A DNA stretch of 64,000 nucleotides from Ipomoea triloba. Taxonomy: Eukaryota > Streptophyta > Magnoliopsida > Solanales > Convolvulaceae. The stretch is from positions 28,144,167-28,208,166 of the forward strand of contig NC_044924.1 in the NCBI RefSeq assembly GCF_003576645.1, written 5' to 3'. Position numbers and translations under genes: made by a program. This document shows positions 12,391 through 26,930 of the stretch, piece by piece; within the stretch, counting starts at the first letter, position 1, and the number at the start of each line of letters is the position of its first letter. Below the pieces are notes generated by a model, which ran no database searches, had not been told where the DNA came from, and saw only the letters and a program-made list of their open reading frames with translations.

Positions 12391-15300
12391 ACAGGTAATT
12401 ATGCTTTATAAACTAAATTGATATTTTTATGTATCTAATTGCAATTTTAATTGGTTTGAATGCCTAATTGATTTTTCAGATAAAGTTCGATGGTCTATTT
12501 GACACATTTTATGCAAAAAAAAATGATATTTACATTTACCCGGTATTTCATTTCACTAACAGGTAATTATGCTTTGATGGACTAAATTGACATGTTTATG
12601 CACCTAATTGCAACATTAAAAATTTTGAGGGGCTAATTGATGTTTCAGGTAAAGTTCGATGGCCTATTTGACACATTTTATGCTAAAAAAGTGACATTTA
12701 CATTTACCTGTTATTACAGGTCACTAACAGGTAATTATGTCTTGATGAACTAAATTGGCATGTTTATGTACCAAATTGCAACTTTAAATAGTTTGAGAGC
12801 CTAATTGATGCCTATTTGACACATTTTATGCAAAAAAAATGGACATTTAAATTTACCTGGTATTACAGGTCACTAACAGGTAATTATGCCTTGATAAACT
12901 AAATTGACATGTTTATGTATCTAACTGCAACTTCAAAAACTTTGAGATCCTAATTGATGCATATTTAACACATTTTATGCAAAAAAAAAAGTGACATTTA
13001 AATTTACCTGGTATTACAGGTCACTAACAGGTAATTATGCCTTATAAACTAAATTGACATGTTTATGTACCTAATTGCAATTTTAAAAGGTTTGAGTGCC
13101 TAATTGATTTTTCAGATAAAGTTCGATGGCCTATTTGACACATTTTATGCTAAAAAAGTGACATTTACATTTACCTGTTATTACAGGTCACTAACAGATA
13201 ATTATGCATTGATGAACTAAATTGACATGTTTATGTACCAAATTGCAACGTTAAATAGTTTGAGACCTTAATTGATGCCTATTTGACACATTTTATGCAA
13301 TAAAAGTGACATTTAAATTTACCTGTTATTACAGGTCACTAACAGGTAATTATGTTTTATAAACTAAATTGACATTTTTATGTATCTAATTGAAATTTTA
13401 ATTGGTTTGAATGCCTAATTGATTTTTCAGATAAAGTTCGATGGTCTATTTGACACATTTTATGCAAAAAAAGTGACACTTAAATTTACCTGGTATTACA
13501 GGTCACTAACAGGTAATTATGCTTTATAAACTAAATTGACATTTTTATGTATCTAATTGAAATTTTAATTGGTTTGAATGCCTAATTGATTTTTCAGATA
13601 AAGTTCGATGGTCTATTTGACACATTTTATGCAAAAAAAATGATATTTACATTTACCTGGTATTTCAGTTCACTAACTGGTGATTACGCTTTGATGGACT
13701 AAATTGACATGTTTATGCACCTAATTGCAACATTAAAAATTTTGAGGGGTAATTGATGTTTTAGGTAAAGTTCGATGGCCTATTTGACACATTTCATGCT
13801 AAAAAAGTGACATTTACATTTACCTGTTATTACAGGTCACTAACAGGTAATTATGCATTGATGAACTAAATTGACATGTTTGTGTACCAAATTTATGCAT
13901 TGATGAACTAAATTGACATGTTTGTGTACCAAATTGCAACGTTAAATAGTTTGAGAGCCTAATTGATGCCTATTTGAGCAACGTTAAATAGTTTGAGAGC
14001 CTAATTGATGCCTATTTGACACATTTTATATAGTTTGAGAGCCTAATTGATGCCTATTTGACACATTTTATTCAAAAAAAGTGACATTTATATTTACCTG
14101 GTATTACAGGTCACTAACAGGTAATTATGCTTTATAAACTAAATTGACATTTTTATGTATCTAATTGCAATTTTAATTGGTTTGAATGACTAATTGATTT
14201 TTCAGATAAAGTTTGATGGTCTATTTGACACATTTTATGCAAAAAAAATGATATTTACATTTACCCGATATTTCAGGTCACTAACAGGTAATTACGCTTT
14301 GATGGACTAAATTGACATGTTTATGCACCTAATTCCGACATTAAAAATTTTGAGGGGCTAATTCATGTTTCATGAAAGTTTGATGGCCTAGTTGACACAT
14401 TTTATGCTAAAAAAGTAACATTTACATTTACCTGTTATTACAGGTCACGAACAGGTAATTATGCATTGATGAACTAAATTGGCAGGTTTATGTACCAAAT
14501 TGCAATGTTAAATAGTTTGAGAGCCTAATTGATGCCTATTTGACACATTTTATGCAAAAAAAAGTGACATTTAAATTTACCTTGTATTAAAGGTCACTAA
14601 CAGGTAATTATGGTTTATAAACTAAATTGATATTTTTATGTATCTAATTGCAATTTTAATTGGTTTGAATGCCTAATTGATTTTTTAGATAAAGTTCGAT
14701 GGTCTATTTGACACATTTTATGCAAAAAAAAAAAAAAAGGGACATTTACATGTACCAAGTATTTCAGGTCACTAACAAGTAATTCCGGTTGATGAACTAA
14801 ATTGACATGTTTATGCACCTAATTGCAACATTAAAAATTTTGAGGGCCTAATTGATTTTTCAGGTAAAGTTCGATAGCCTATTTGACACATTTTATGCCA
14901 AAAAAGTGACATTTACATTTACCTGTTATTACAGGTCACTAACAGGTAATTATGCTTTATAAACTAAATTGACATTTTTATGTATCTAATTGCAATTTTA
15001 ATTGGTTTGAATGCCTAATTGATTTTTTAGATAAAGTTCGATGGTCTATTTGACACATTTTATGCAAAAAAAAAAAAAAAGTGACATTTACATGTACCAA
15101 GTATTTCAGGTCACTAACAAGTAATTACGGTTGATGAACTAAATTGACATGTTTATGCACCTAATTGCAACATTAAAAATTTTGAGGGCCTAATTGATTT
15201 TTCAGGTAAAGTTCGATAGCCTATTTGACACATTTTATGCCAAAAAAGTGACATTTACATTTACCTGTTATTACAGGTCACTAACAGGTAATTATGCATT

Positions 15301-18300
15301 GACGAACTAAATTGACATGTTTATGTACCAAATTGCAACGTTAAATAGTTTGATAGCCTAATTGATGCCTATTTGACACATTTTATGCCAAAAAAGTGAC
15401 ATTTACATTTACCTGTTATTACAGGTCACTAACAGGTAATTATGCATTGACGAACTAAATTGACATGTTTATGTACCAAATTGCAACGTTAAATAGTTTG
15501 ATAGCCTAATTGATGCCTATTTGACACATTTTATGCAAAAAAAGTGACATTTAAATTTACCTGGTATTACAGGTCACTAACAGGTAATTATGCTTTATAA
15601 ACTAAATTGACATTTTTATGTATCTAATTGCAATTTTAATTGGTTTGAATGCCTAATTGATTTTTCAGATAAAGTTCGATGTTCTATTTGACACATTTTA
15701 TGCAAAAAAATGATATTTACATTTACCCGGTATTTCATGTCACTAACAAGTAATTATGCTTTGATGGACTAAATTGACATGTTTATACACCTAATTGCAA
15801 CATTAAAAATTTTGAGGGGCTAATTGATATTTCAGGTAAAGTTCGATGGCCTATTTGACACATTTTATGCTAAAAAAGTAACATTTACATTTACCTGTTA
15901 TTACAGGTCACTAACAGGTAATTATGCATTGATGAACTAAATTGACATGTTTATACACCTAATTGCAACATTAAAAATTTTGAGGGGCTAATTGATATTT
16001 CAGGTAAAGTTCGATGGCCTATTTGACACATTTTATGCTAAAAAAGTAACATTTACATTTACCTGTTATTACAGGTCACTAACAGGTAATTATGCATTGA
16101 TAAACTAAATTCACATGTTTATGTACCAAATTGCAACGTTAAATAGTTTGAGAGCCTAATTGATGCCTATTTGACACATTTTATGCAAAAAAAGTGACAT
16201 TTAAATTTACCTGGTGATACAGGTCACTAACAGGTAATTATGCATTGATAAACTAAATTCACATGTTTATGTACCAAATTGCAACGTTAAATAGTTTGAG
16301 AGCCTAATTGATGCCTATTTGACACATTTTATGCAAAAAAAGTGACATTTAAATTTACCTGGTGATACAGGTCACTAACAGGTAATTATGCTTTATAAAC
16401 TAAATTGACATTTTTATGTATCTAATTGCAATTTTAATTGATTTGAATGCCTAATTGATTTTTCAGATAAAGTTCGATGGTCTATTTGACACATTTTATG
16501 CTAAAAAAGTAACATTTACATTTACCGATTATTACAGGTCACTAACAGGTGATTATGCATTGATGAACTCAATTGACATGTGTATGTACCAAATTGTAAC
16601 GTTAAATAGTTTGAGAGCCTAATTGATGCCTATTTGACACATTTTATGCTAAAAAAGTAACATTTACATTTACCGATTATTACAGGTCACTAACAGGTAA
16701 TTATGCTTTGATGGACAAAATTGACATGTTTAAGCACCTAATTGCAACATTAAAAATTTTGAGGGCTAATTGATTTTTCAGGTAAAGTTCGATGGCCTAT
16801 TTGACACATTTTATGCCAAAAAAGTGACATTTACATTTACCTGTTATTACAGGTCACTAACAGGTAATTATGCTTTATAAACTAAATTGACATTTTTATG
16901 TATCTAATTGCAATTTTAATTGATTTGAATGCCTAATTGATTTTTCAGATAAAGTTCGATGGTCTATTTGACACATTTTATGCAAAAAAAAATGATATTT
17001 ACATTTACCCGGTATTTCAGGTCACTAACAGGTAATTACGCTTTGATGGACTAAATTGACATGTTTATGCACCTAATTGCAACATTAAAAATTTTGAGGG
17101 CTAATTGATTTTTCAGGTAAAGTTCGATGGCCTATTTGACACATTTTATGCCAAAAAAGTGACATTTACATTTACCTGTTATTACAGGTCACTAACAGGT
17201 AATTATGCATTGATGAACTAAATTGACATGTTTATGTAACAAATTGCAACATTAAATAGTTTGAGAGCCTAATTGATGCCTATTTGACACATTTTATGAA
17301 AAAAAGTGACATTTAAATTTACTTGGTATTACAGGTCACTAACAGGTAATTATGCTTTATAAACTAAATTGACATTTTTATGTATCTAATTGCAATTTTA
17401 ATTGGTTTGAATGACTAATTGATTTTTCAGATAAAGTTCGATGGTCTATTTGACACATTTTATGCAAAAAAAATGATATTTACATTTACCCGGTATTTCA
17501 TGTCACTAACAGGTAATTATGCTTTGATGGACTAAATTGACATGTTTATGCACCTAATTGCAACATTAAAAATTTTGAGGGGCTAATTGATGTTTCAGGT
17601 AAAGTTCGATAGCCTATTTGACACATTTTATGCTAAAAAAGTGACATTTACATTTACCTGTTATTACAGGTCACTAACAGGTAATTATGCTTTATAAACT
17701 AAATTGATATTTTTATGTATCTATTTGCAATTTTAATTGGTTTGAATGCCTCATTGATTTTTCAGATAAAGTTCGATGGTCTATTTGACACATTTTATGC
17801 TAAAAAAGTGACATTTACATTTACTTGTTATTACAGGTCACTAACAGGTAATTATGCTTTATAAACTAAATTGATATTTTTATGTATCTAATTGCAATTT
17901 TAATTGGTTTGAATGCCTAATTGATTTTTCAGATAAAGTTCGATGGTTTATTTTACACATTTTATGCAAAAAAAAAAGAAGTGACATTTACATTTACCAA
18001 GTATTTCAGGTCACTAACAAGTAATTACGGTTGATGAACTAAATTGACATGTTTATGCACCTAATTGCAACATTAAAAATTTTGAGGGCCTAATTGATTT
18101 TTCAGGTAAAGTTCGATGGCCTATTTGACACATTTTATGCCAAAAAAGTGACATTTACATTTACCTGTTATTACAGGTCACTAACAGGTAATTATGCATT
18201 GATGAACTAAATTGACATGTTTATGTACCAAATTGGAACGTTAAATAGTTTGAGAGCCTAATTGATGCCTATTTGACACATTTTATGCAAAAAAAAGTGA

Positions 18301-20199
18301 CATTTAAATTTACCTGGTATTACAGGTCACTAACAGATAATTATGCTTTATAAACTAAATTGATATTTTTATGTATCTAATTGCAATTTTAATTGATTTG
18401 AATGCCTAATTGATTTTTCAGATAAAGTTCGATGGTCTATTTGACACATTTTATGCAAAAAAAAAAGTGACATTTACATTTACCAAGTATTTCAGGTCAC
18501 TAACAAGTAATTACGGTTGATGAACTAAATTGACATGTTTATGCACCTAATTGCAACATTAAAAATTTTGAGGGCCTAATGGATTTTTCAGGTAAAGTTC
18601 GATGGCCTATTTGACACATTTTATGCCAAAAAAGTGACATTTACATTTACCTGTTATTACAGGTCACTAACGGGTAATTATATGTTGATGAACTAAATTG
18701 GCAGGTTTATGTACCAAATTGCAATGTTAAATAGTTTGAGAGCCTAATTGATGCCTATTTGACACATTTTATGAAAAAAAGTGACATTTAAATTTACCTG
18801 GTATTACAGATCACTAACAGGTAATTATGCTTTATAAACTAAATTGACATTTTTATGTATCTAATTGCAATTTTAATTGATTTGAATGCCTAATTGATTT
18901 TTCAGATACAGTTCGATGGTCTATTTGACACATTTCATGCCAAAAAAGTGACATTTCAATTTACTTGGTATTAGAGGTCACTAACAGGTAAGTATGTTTT
19001 ATAAACTAAATTGATATTTTTATGTATCTAATTGCAATTTTAATTGATTTGAATGCCTAATTGATTTTTCAGATACAGTTCGATGGTCTATTTGACACAT
19101 TTCATGCCAAAAAAGTGACATTTCAATTTACTTGGTATTAGAGGTCACTAACAGGTAATTATGCAAAAAAAAAAGTGACATTTACATTTACTTGTTATTA
19201 CAGGTCACTAACAGGTAATTATGCTTTATAAACTAAATTGACATGTTTATGTACCAAATTGCAACGTTAAATAGTTTGAGAGCCTAATTGATGCCTATTT
19301 GACACATTTTATGCAAAAAAAGTGACATTTAAATTTACCTGGTATTACAGATCACTAACAGGTAATTATGCTTTATAAACTAAATTGACATGTTTATGTA
19401 CCAAATTGCAACGTTAAATAGTTTGAGAGCCTAATTGATGCCTATTTGGCACATTTTATGCAAAAAAAGTGACATTTAAATTTACCTGGTATTAAAGGTC
19501 ACTAACAGGTAATTATGCAAAAAAAAATGATATTTACATTTACCTAGTATTTCAGGTCACTAACAGGTAATTACTCTTTGATGGACTAAATTGACATCTT
19601 ATGCACCTAATTGCAACATTAAAAATTTTGAGGGCGAAATTTATTTTTCAAGTAAAGTTCGATGACCTATTTGACATATTTAACGCTAAAAAATTGACAT
19701 TTACATTACCTGTTATTACAGGTCACTAACAGGTAATTATGCATTGACGAACTAAATTGACATGTTTATGTACCAAATTGCAACGTTAAATAGTTTGAGA
19801 GCCTAATTGATGCCTATTTGACACATTTTATGCAAAAAAAGTGACATTTAAATTTACTTGGTATTAGAGGTCACTAACAGGTAATTATGCATTGACGAAC
19901 TAAATTGACATGTTTATGTACCAAATTGCAACGTTAAATAGTTTGAGAGCCTAATTGATGCCTATTTGACACATTTTATGCAAAAAAAGTGACATTTAAA
20001 TTTACTTGGTATTAGAGGTCACTAACAGGTAATTATGCTTTATAAACTAAATTGACATTTTTATGTATCTAATTGCAATTTTAATTGATTTGAATGCCTA
20101 ATTGATTTTTCAGATAAAGTTCGATGGTCTATTTGACACATTTTATGCAAAAAAAGTAACATTTAAATTCCCTGGTATTAAAGGTCACTAACAGGTAAT
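12391..20199. repeat. Mixed A/B/C satellite with short local duplications
   Basis: This stretch is made of A, B and C monomers in trimers and broken trimers. Short local duplications are visible, for example around 13,860-14,070, where pieces of about 40-55 bp of an A monomer are stuttered three times, and around 14,640-15,290, 15,290-15,530 and 16,080-16,380, where one or two monomers are repeated almost unchanged. I see nothing that is not satellite. Confidence 0.85.
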
Positions 20200-22130
20200 T
20201 ATGCTTTATAAACTAAATTGACATGTTTATGTACCAAATTGTAACGTTAAATAGTTTGAGAGCCTAATTGATGCCTATTTGACGCATTTTATGCAAAAAA
20301 AGTGACATTTATATTTACCTGGTATTAAAGGTAACTAACAGGTAATTATGCTTTATAAACTAAATTGACATGTTTATGTACCAAATTGTAACGTTAAATA
20401 GTTTGAGAGCCTAATTGATGCCTATTTGACGCATTTTATGCAAAAAAAGTGACATTTATATTTACCTGGTATTAAAGGTAACTAACAGGTAATTATGCTT
20501 TATAAACTAAATTGACATGTTTATGTACCAAATTGTAACGTTAAATAGTTTGAGAGCCTAATTGATGCCTATTTGACGCATTTTATGCAAAAAAAGTGAC
20601 ATTTATATTTACCTGGTATTAAAGGTAACTAACAGGTAATTATGCTTTATAAACTAAATTGACATGTTTATGTACCAAATTGTAACGTTAAATAGTTTGA
20701 GAGCCTAATTGATGCCTATTTGACGCATTTTATGCAAAAAAAGTGACATTTATATTTACCTGGTATTAAAGGTAACTAACAGGTAATTATGCTTTATAAA
20801 CTAAATTGACATGTTTATGTACCAAATTGTAACGTTAAATAGTTTGAGAGCCTAATTGATGCCTATTTGACGCATTTTATGCAAAAAAAGTGACATTTAT
20901 ATTTACCTGGTATTAAAGGTAACTAACAGGTAATTATGCTTTATAAACTAAATTGACATGTTTATGTACCAAATTGTAACGTTAAATAGTTTGAGAGCCT
21001 AATTGATGCCTATTTGACGCATTTTATGCAAAAAAAGTGACATTTATATTTACCTGGTATTAAAGGTAACTAACAGGTAATTATGCTTTATAAACTAAAT
21101 TGACATGTTTATGTACCAAATTGTAACGTTAAATAGTTTGAGAGCCTAATTGATGCCTATTTGACGCATTTTATGCAAAAAAAGTGACATTTATATTTAC
21201 CTGGTATTAAAGGTAACTAACAGGTAATTATGCTTTATAAACTAAATTGACATGTTTATGTACCAAATTGTAACGTTAAATAGTTTGAGAGCCTAATTGA
21301 TGCCTATTTGACGCATTTTATGCAAAAAAAGTGACATTTATATTTACCTGGTATTAAAGGTAACTAACAGGTAATTATGCTTTATAAACTAAATTGACAT
21401 GTTTATGTACCAAATTGTAACGTTAAATAGTTTGAGAGCCTAATTGATGCCTATTTGACGCATTTTATGCAAAAAAAGTGACATTTATATTTACCTGGTA
21501 TTAAAGGTAACTAACAGGTAATTATGCTTTATAAACTAAATTGACATGTTTATGTACCAAATTGTAACGTTAAATAGTTTGAGAGCCTAATTGATGCCTA
21601 TTTGACGCATTTTATGCAAAAAAAGTGACATTTATATTTACCTGGTATTAAAGGTAACTAACAGGTAATTATGCTTTATAAACTAAATTGACATGTTTAT
21701 GTACCAAATTGTAACGTTAAATAGTTTGAGAGCCTAATTGATGCCTATTTGACGCATTTTATGCAAAAAAAGTGACATTTATATTTACCTGGTATTAAAG
21801 GTAACTAACAGGTAATTATGCTTTATAAACTAAATTGACATGTTTATGTACCAAATTGTAACGTTAAATAGTTTGAGAGCCTAATTGATGCCTATTTGAC
21901 GCATTTTATGCAAAAAAAGTGACATTTATATTTACCTGGTATTAAAGGTAACTAACAGGTAATTATGCTTTATAAACTAAATTGACATGTTTATGTACCA
22001 AATTGTAACGTTAAATAGTTTGAGAGCCTAATTGATGCCTATTTGACGCATTTTATGCAAAAAAAGTGACATTTATATTTACCTGGTATTAAAGGTAACT
22101 AACAGGTAATTATGCTTTATAAACTAAATT
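20200..22130. repeat. Second homogeneous 147-bp expansion, 13 copies
   Basis: ACCAAATTGTAACG occurs from 20233 to 21997 in 12 exact steps of 147 bp, and the following A monomer keeps the register at 22144. This unit differs from the one at 2.9-7.0 kb. It has CAAATTGTAACG, GACGCATTTTATGC, GGTATTAAAGGTAACTAACA and TATGCTTTATAAAC, so it is a separate amplification that happens to use the same unit length. Confidence 0.94.
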
Positions 22131-22259
22131 GACATGTTTATGTACCAAATTGCAACGTTAAATAGTTTGAGAGCCTAATTGATGCCTATTTGACACATTT
22201 TATGCAAAAAAAGTGACATTTATATTTACATGGTATTACAGGTTACTAACATGTAATTA

Positions 22260-23470
22260 TGCTTTATAAACTAAATTGACATTTTTATGTATTTAATTGC
22301 AATTTTAATTGGTTTGAATGCCTAATTGATTTTTCAGATAAAGTTCGATGGTCTATTTGACACATTTTATGCAAAAAAAATGATATTTACATTTACCTGG
22401 TATTTCAAGTCACTAACAGGTAATTATGCATTGATGAACTAAATTGACATGTTTATCTACCAAATTGCAACGTTAAATAGTCTAAGAGCCTAATTGATGC
22501 CTATTTGACACATTATATGCAAAAAAAGTGACATTTATATTTACATGGTATTACAGGTTACTAACATGTAATTATGCTTTATAAACTAAATTCACATTTT
22601 TATGTATTTAATTGCAATTTTAATTGGTTTGAATGCCTAATGGATTTTTCAGATAAAGTTCGATGGTCTATTTGACACATTTTATGCAAAAAAAATGATA
22701 TTTACATTTACCTGGTATTTCAAGTCACTAACAGGTAATTATGCATTGATGAACTAAATTGACATGTTTATCTACCAAATTGCAACGTTAAATAGTCTAA
22801 GAGCCTAATTGATGCCTATTTGACACATTATATGCAAAAAAAGTGACATTTATATTTACATGGTATTACAGGTTACTAACATGTAATTATGCTTTATAAA
22901 CTAAATTCACATTTTTATGTATTTAATTGCAATTTTAATTGGTTTGAATGCCTAATGGATTTTTCAGATAAAGTTCGATGGTCTATTTGACACATTTTAT
23001 GCAAAAAAAATGATATTTACATTTACCTGGTATTTCAAGTCACTAACAGGTAATTATGCATTGATGAACTAAATTGACATGTTTATCTACCAAATTGCAA
23101 CGTTAAATAGTCTAAGAGCCTAATTGATGCCTATTTGACACATTATATGCAAAAAAAGTGACATTTATATTTACATGGTATTACAGGTTACTAACATGTA
23201 ATTATGCTTTATAAACTAAATTCACATTTTTATGTATTTAATTGCAATTTTAATTGGTTTGAATGCCTAATGGATTTTTCAGATAAAGTTCGATGGTCTA
23301 TTTGACACATTTTATGCAAAAAAAATGATATTTACATTTACCTGGTATTTCAAGTCACTAACAGGTAATTATGCATTGATGAACTAAATTGACATGTTTA
23401 TCTACCAAATTGCAACGTTAAATAGTCTAAGAGCCTAATTGATGCCTATTTGACACATTATATGCAAAAA
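22260..23470. repeat. Dimeric 315-bp expansion, 4 copies
   Basis: The marker GTTTATCTACC lies at 22451, 22766, 23081 and 23396, 315 bp apart. The unit is a B monomer (with CTAATGGATTTTTC in later copies) followed by an A monomer marked by TAGTCTAAGAGCC and CACATTATATGC. These private variants are shared by all copies, showing that the dimer was amplified as a block. Confidence 0.92.
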
Positions 23471-25499
23471 AAGTGACATTTAAATTTACCTGTTATTACA
23501 GGTCACTACTAGGTAACTATGCTTTATAAACAAAATTTTAAAATGGCTGACTGCCTAATTGATTTTTCAGATAAATTTCGGTGGTCTATTTGACACATTT
23601 TATGCAAAAAAAAATGATATTTACATTTACCCGGTATTTCATGTCACTAACAGGTAATTATGCTTTGATGGACAAAATTGACATGTTTAAGCACCTAATT
23701 GCAACATTAAAAATTTTGAGGGCTAATTGATGTTTCAGGTAAAGTTCGATGGCCTATTTGACACATTTTATGCTAAAAAAGTGACATTTACATTTACTTG
23801 TTATTACAGGTCACTAACAGGTAATTATGCTTTATAAACTAAATTGACATGTTTATGTACCAAATTGCAACGTTAAATAGTTTGAGAGCCTAATTGATGC
23901 CTATTTGACACATTTTATGCAAAAAAAGTGACATTTAAATTTACCTGGTATTAAAGGTCACTAACAGATAATTATGCAAAAAAAAATGACATTTACATTT
24001 ACCTGGTATTTCAGGTCACTAACAGGTAATTACTCTTTGATGGACTAAATTGACATCTTATGCACCTAATTGCAACATTAAAAATTTTGAGGGCGAAATT
24101 TATTTTTCAAGTAAAGTTCGATGACCTATTTGACATATTTAACGCTAAAAAATTGACATTTACATTTACCTGTTATTACAGGTCACTAACAAGTAATTAT
24201 GTCTTGATGAACTAAATTGACATGTTTATGTACTAAATTGCAACTTTAAATAGTTTGAGAGCCTAGTTGATGCCTATTTGACACATTATATGCAAAAAAG
24301 TGACATTTAAATTAACTGTTATTACAGGTCACTACTAGGTAATTATGCTTTATAAACCAAATTTTAAAATGGGTCAGTGCCTAATTGATTTTTCAGATAA
24401 ATTTCGGTGGTCTATTTGACACATTTTATGCAAAAAAAAAAAGTGACATTTACATTTACCAAGTATTTCAGGTCACTAACAAGTAATTACGGTTGATGAA
24501 CTAAATTGACATGTTTCTGCATCTAGTTGCAACATTAAAAATTTTGAGGGGCTAATTGATGTTTCAGGTAAAGTTCGAAGACCTATTTGACACATTTTAT
24601 GCTAAAAAAGTGACATTTACATTTACCTGTTATTACAGGTCACTACTAGGTAATTATGCTTTATAAACCAAATTTTAAAATGGGTCAGTGCCTAATTGAT
24701 TTTTCAGGTAAAGTTCGAAGACCTATTTGACACATTTTATGCTAAAAAAGTGACATTTACATTTACCTGTTATTACAGGTCACTAACAGGTAATTATGCA
24801 TTCATGAACTAAATTGGCATGTTTACGTACCTAATTGCAACATTAAAAATTTTGAGAGCCTAATTGATTTTTCAGGTAAAGTTCGATGGCCTATTTGACA
24901 CATTTTATGCTAAAAAAGTGACATTTACATTTACCTTTTATTACAGGTCTCTGACAGGTAATTATGCATTCATGAACTAAATTGGCATGTTTATGTACCA
25001 AATTGCAACGTTAAATAGTCTAAGAGCCTAATTGATGCCTATTTGACACATTTTATGCAAAAAAAAAAAAAAGAAGTGACATTTACATTTACCAAGTATT
25101 TCAGGTCACTAACAAGTAATTACGGTTGATGAACTAAATTGACATGTTTCTGCATCTAGTTGCAACATTAAAAATTTTGAGAGCCTAATTGATTTTTCAG
25201 GTAAAGTTCGATGGCCTATTTGACACATTTTATGCTAAAAAAGTGACATTTACATTTACCTGTTATTACAGGTCACTAACAGGTAATTATGCATTGACGA
25301 ACTAAATTGACATGTTTATGTACCAAATTGCAACGTTAAATAGTCTAAGAGCCTAATTGATGCCTATTTGACACATTTTATGCAAAAAAAGTAACATTTA
25401 AATTACCTGGTATTAAAGGTCACTAACAGGTAATTATGCTTTATAAACTAAACTGACATATTTATGTATCTAATTGCAATTTTAATTGGTTTGAATGCC

Positions 25500-26930
25500 T
25501 AATTGATTTTTCAGATAAAGTTCGATGGTCTATTTGACGCATTTAACGCTAAAAAATTGACATTTACATTTACCTGTTATTACAGGTCACTACCAGGTAA
25601 CTATGCTTTATAAACGAAATTTTAAAATGGCTGGGTGCCTAATTGATTTTTCAGATAAAGTTCGATGGTCTATTTGACGCATTTAACGCTAAAAAATTGA
25701 CATTTACATTTACCTGTTATTACAGGTCACTACCAGGTAACTATGCTTTATAAACGAAATTTTAAAATGGCTGGGTGCCTAATTGATTTTTCAGATAAAG
25801 TTCGATGGTCTATTTGACGCATTTAACGCTAAAAAATTGACATTTACATTTACCTGTTATTACAGGTCACTACCAGGTAACTATGCTTTATAAACGAAAT
25901 TTTAAAATGGCTGGGTGCCTAATTGATTTTTCAGATAAAGTTCGATGGTCTATTTGACGCATTTAACGCTAAAAAATTGACATTTACATTTACCTGTTAT
26001 TACAGGTCACTACCAGGTAACTATGCTTTATAAACGAAATTTTAAAATGGCTGGGTGCCTAATTGATTTTTCAGATAAAGTTCGATGGTCTATTTGACGC
26101 ATTTAACGCTAAAAAATTGACATTTACATTTACCTGTTATTACAGGTCACTACCAGGTAACTATGCTTTATAAACGAAATTTTAAAATGGCTGGGTGCCT
26201 AATTGATTTTTCAGATAAAGTTCGATGGTCTATTTGACGCATTTAACGCTAAAAAATTGACATTTACATTTACCTGTTATTACAGGTCACTACCAGGTAA
26301 CTATGCTTTATAAACGAAATTTTAAAATGGCTGGGTGCCTAATTGATTTTTCAGATAAAGTTCGATGGTCTATTTGACGCATTTAACGCTAAAAAATTGA
26401 CATTTACATTTACCTGTTATTACAGGTCACTACCAGGTAACTATGCTTTATAAACGAAATTTTAAAATGGCTGGGTGCCTAATTGATTTTTCAGATAAAG
26501 TTCGATGGTCTATTTGACGCATTTAACGCTAAAAAATTGACATTTACATTTACCTGTTATTACAGGTCACTACCAGGTAACTATGCTTTATAAACGAAAT
26601 TTTAAAATGGCTGGGTGCCTAATTGATTTTTCAGATAAAGTTCGATGGTCTATTTGACGCATTTAACGCTAAAAAATTGACATTTACATTTACCTGTTAT
26701 TACAGGTCACTACCAGGTAACTATGCTTTATAAACGAAATTTTAAAATGGCTGGGTGCCTAATTGATTTTTCAGATAAAGTTCGATGGTCTATTTGACGC
26801 ATTTAACGCTAAAAAATTGACATTTACATTTACCTGTTATTACAGGTCACTACCAGGTAACTATGCTTTATAAACGAAATTTTAAAATGGCTGGGTGCCT
26901 AATTGATTTTTCAGATAAAGTTCGATGGTC
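25500..26930. repeat. 140-bp expansion of a deletion-derived monomer, about 10 copies
   Basis: AATTGATTTTTCAGATAAAG starts at 25501, 25641 and so on to 26901, in steps of exactly 140 bp. The unit is a B monomer that has lost about 27 bp between TATAAAC and TTTTAAAATGG, removing the GACATTTTTATG and CTAATTGCAA part. It also carries TTGACGCATTTAACGCTAAAAAATTG. Single copies of the same deletion form are scattered nearby, at about 23,530, 24,350, 29,030, 30,510 and 33,025, and these are probably related to the source. Confidence 0.92.
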
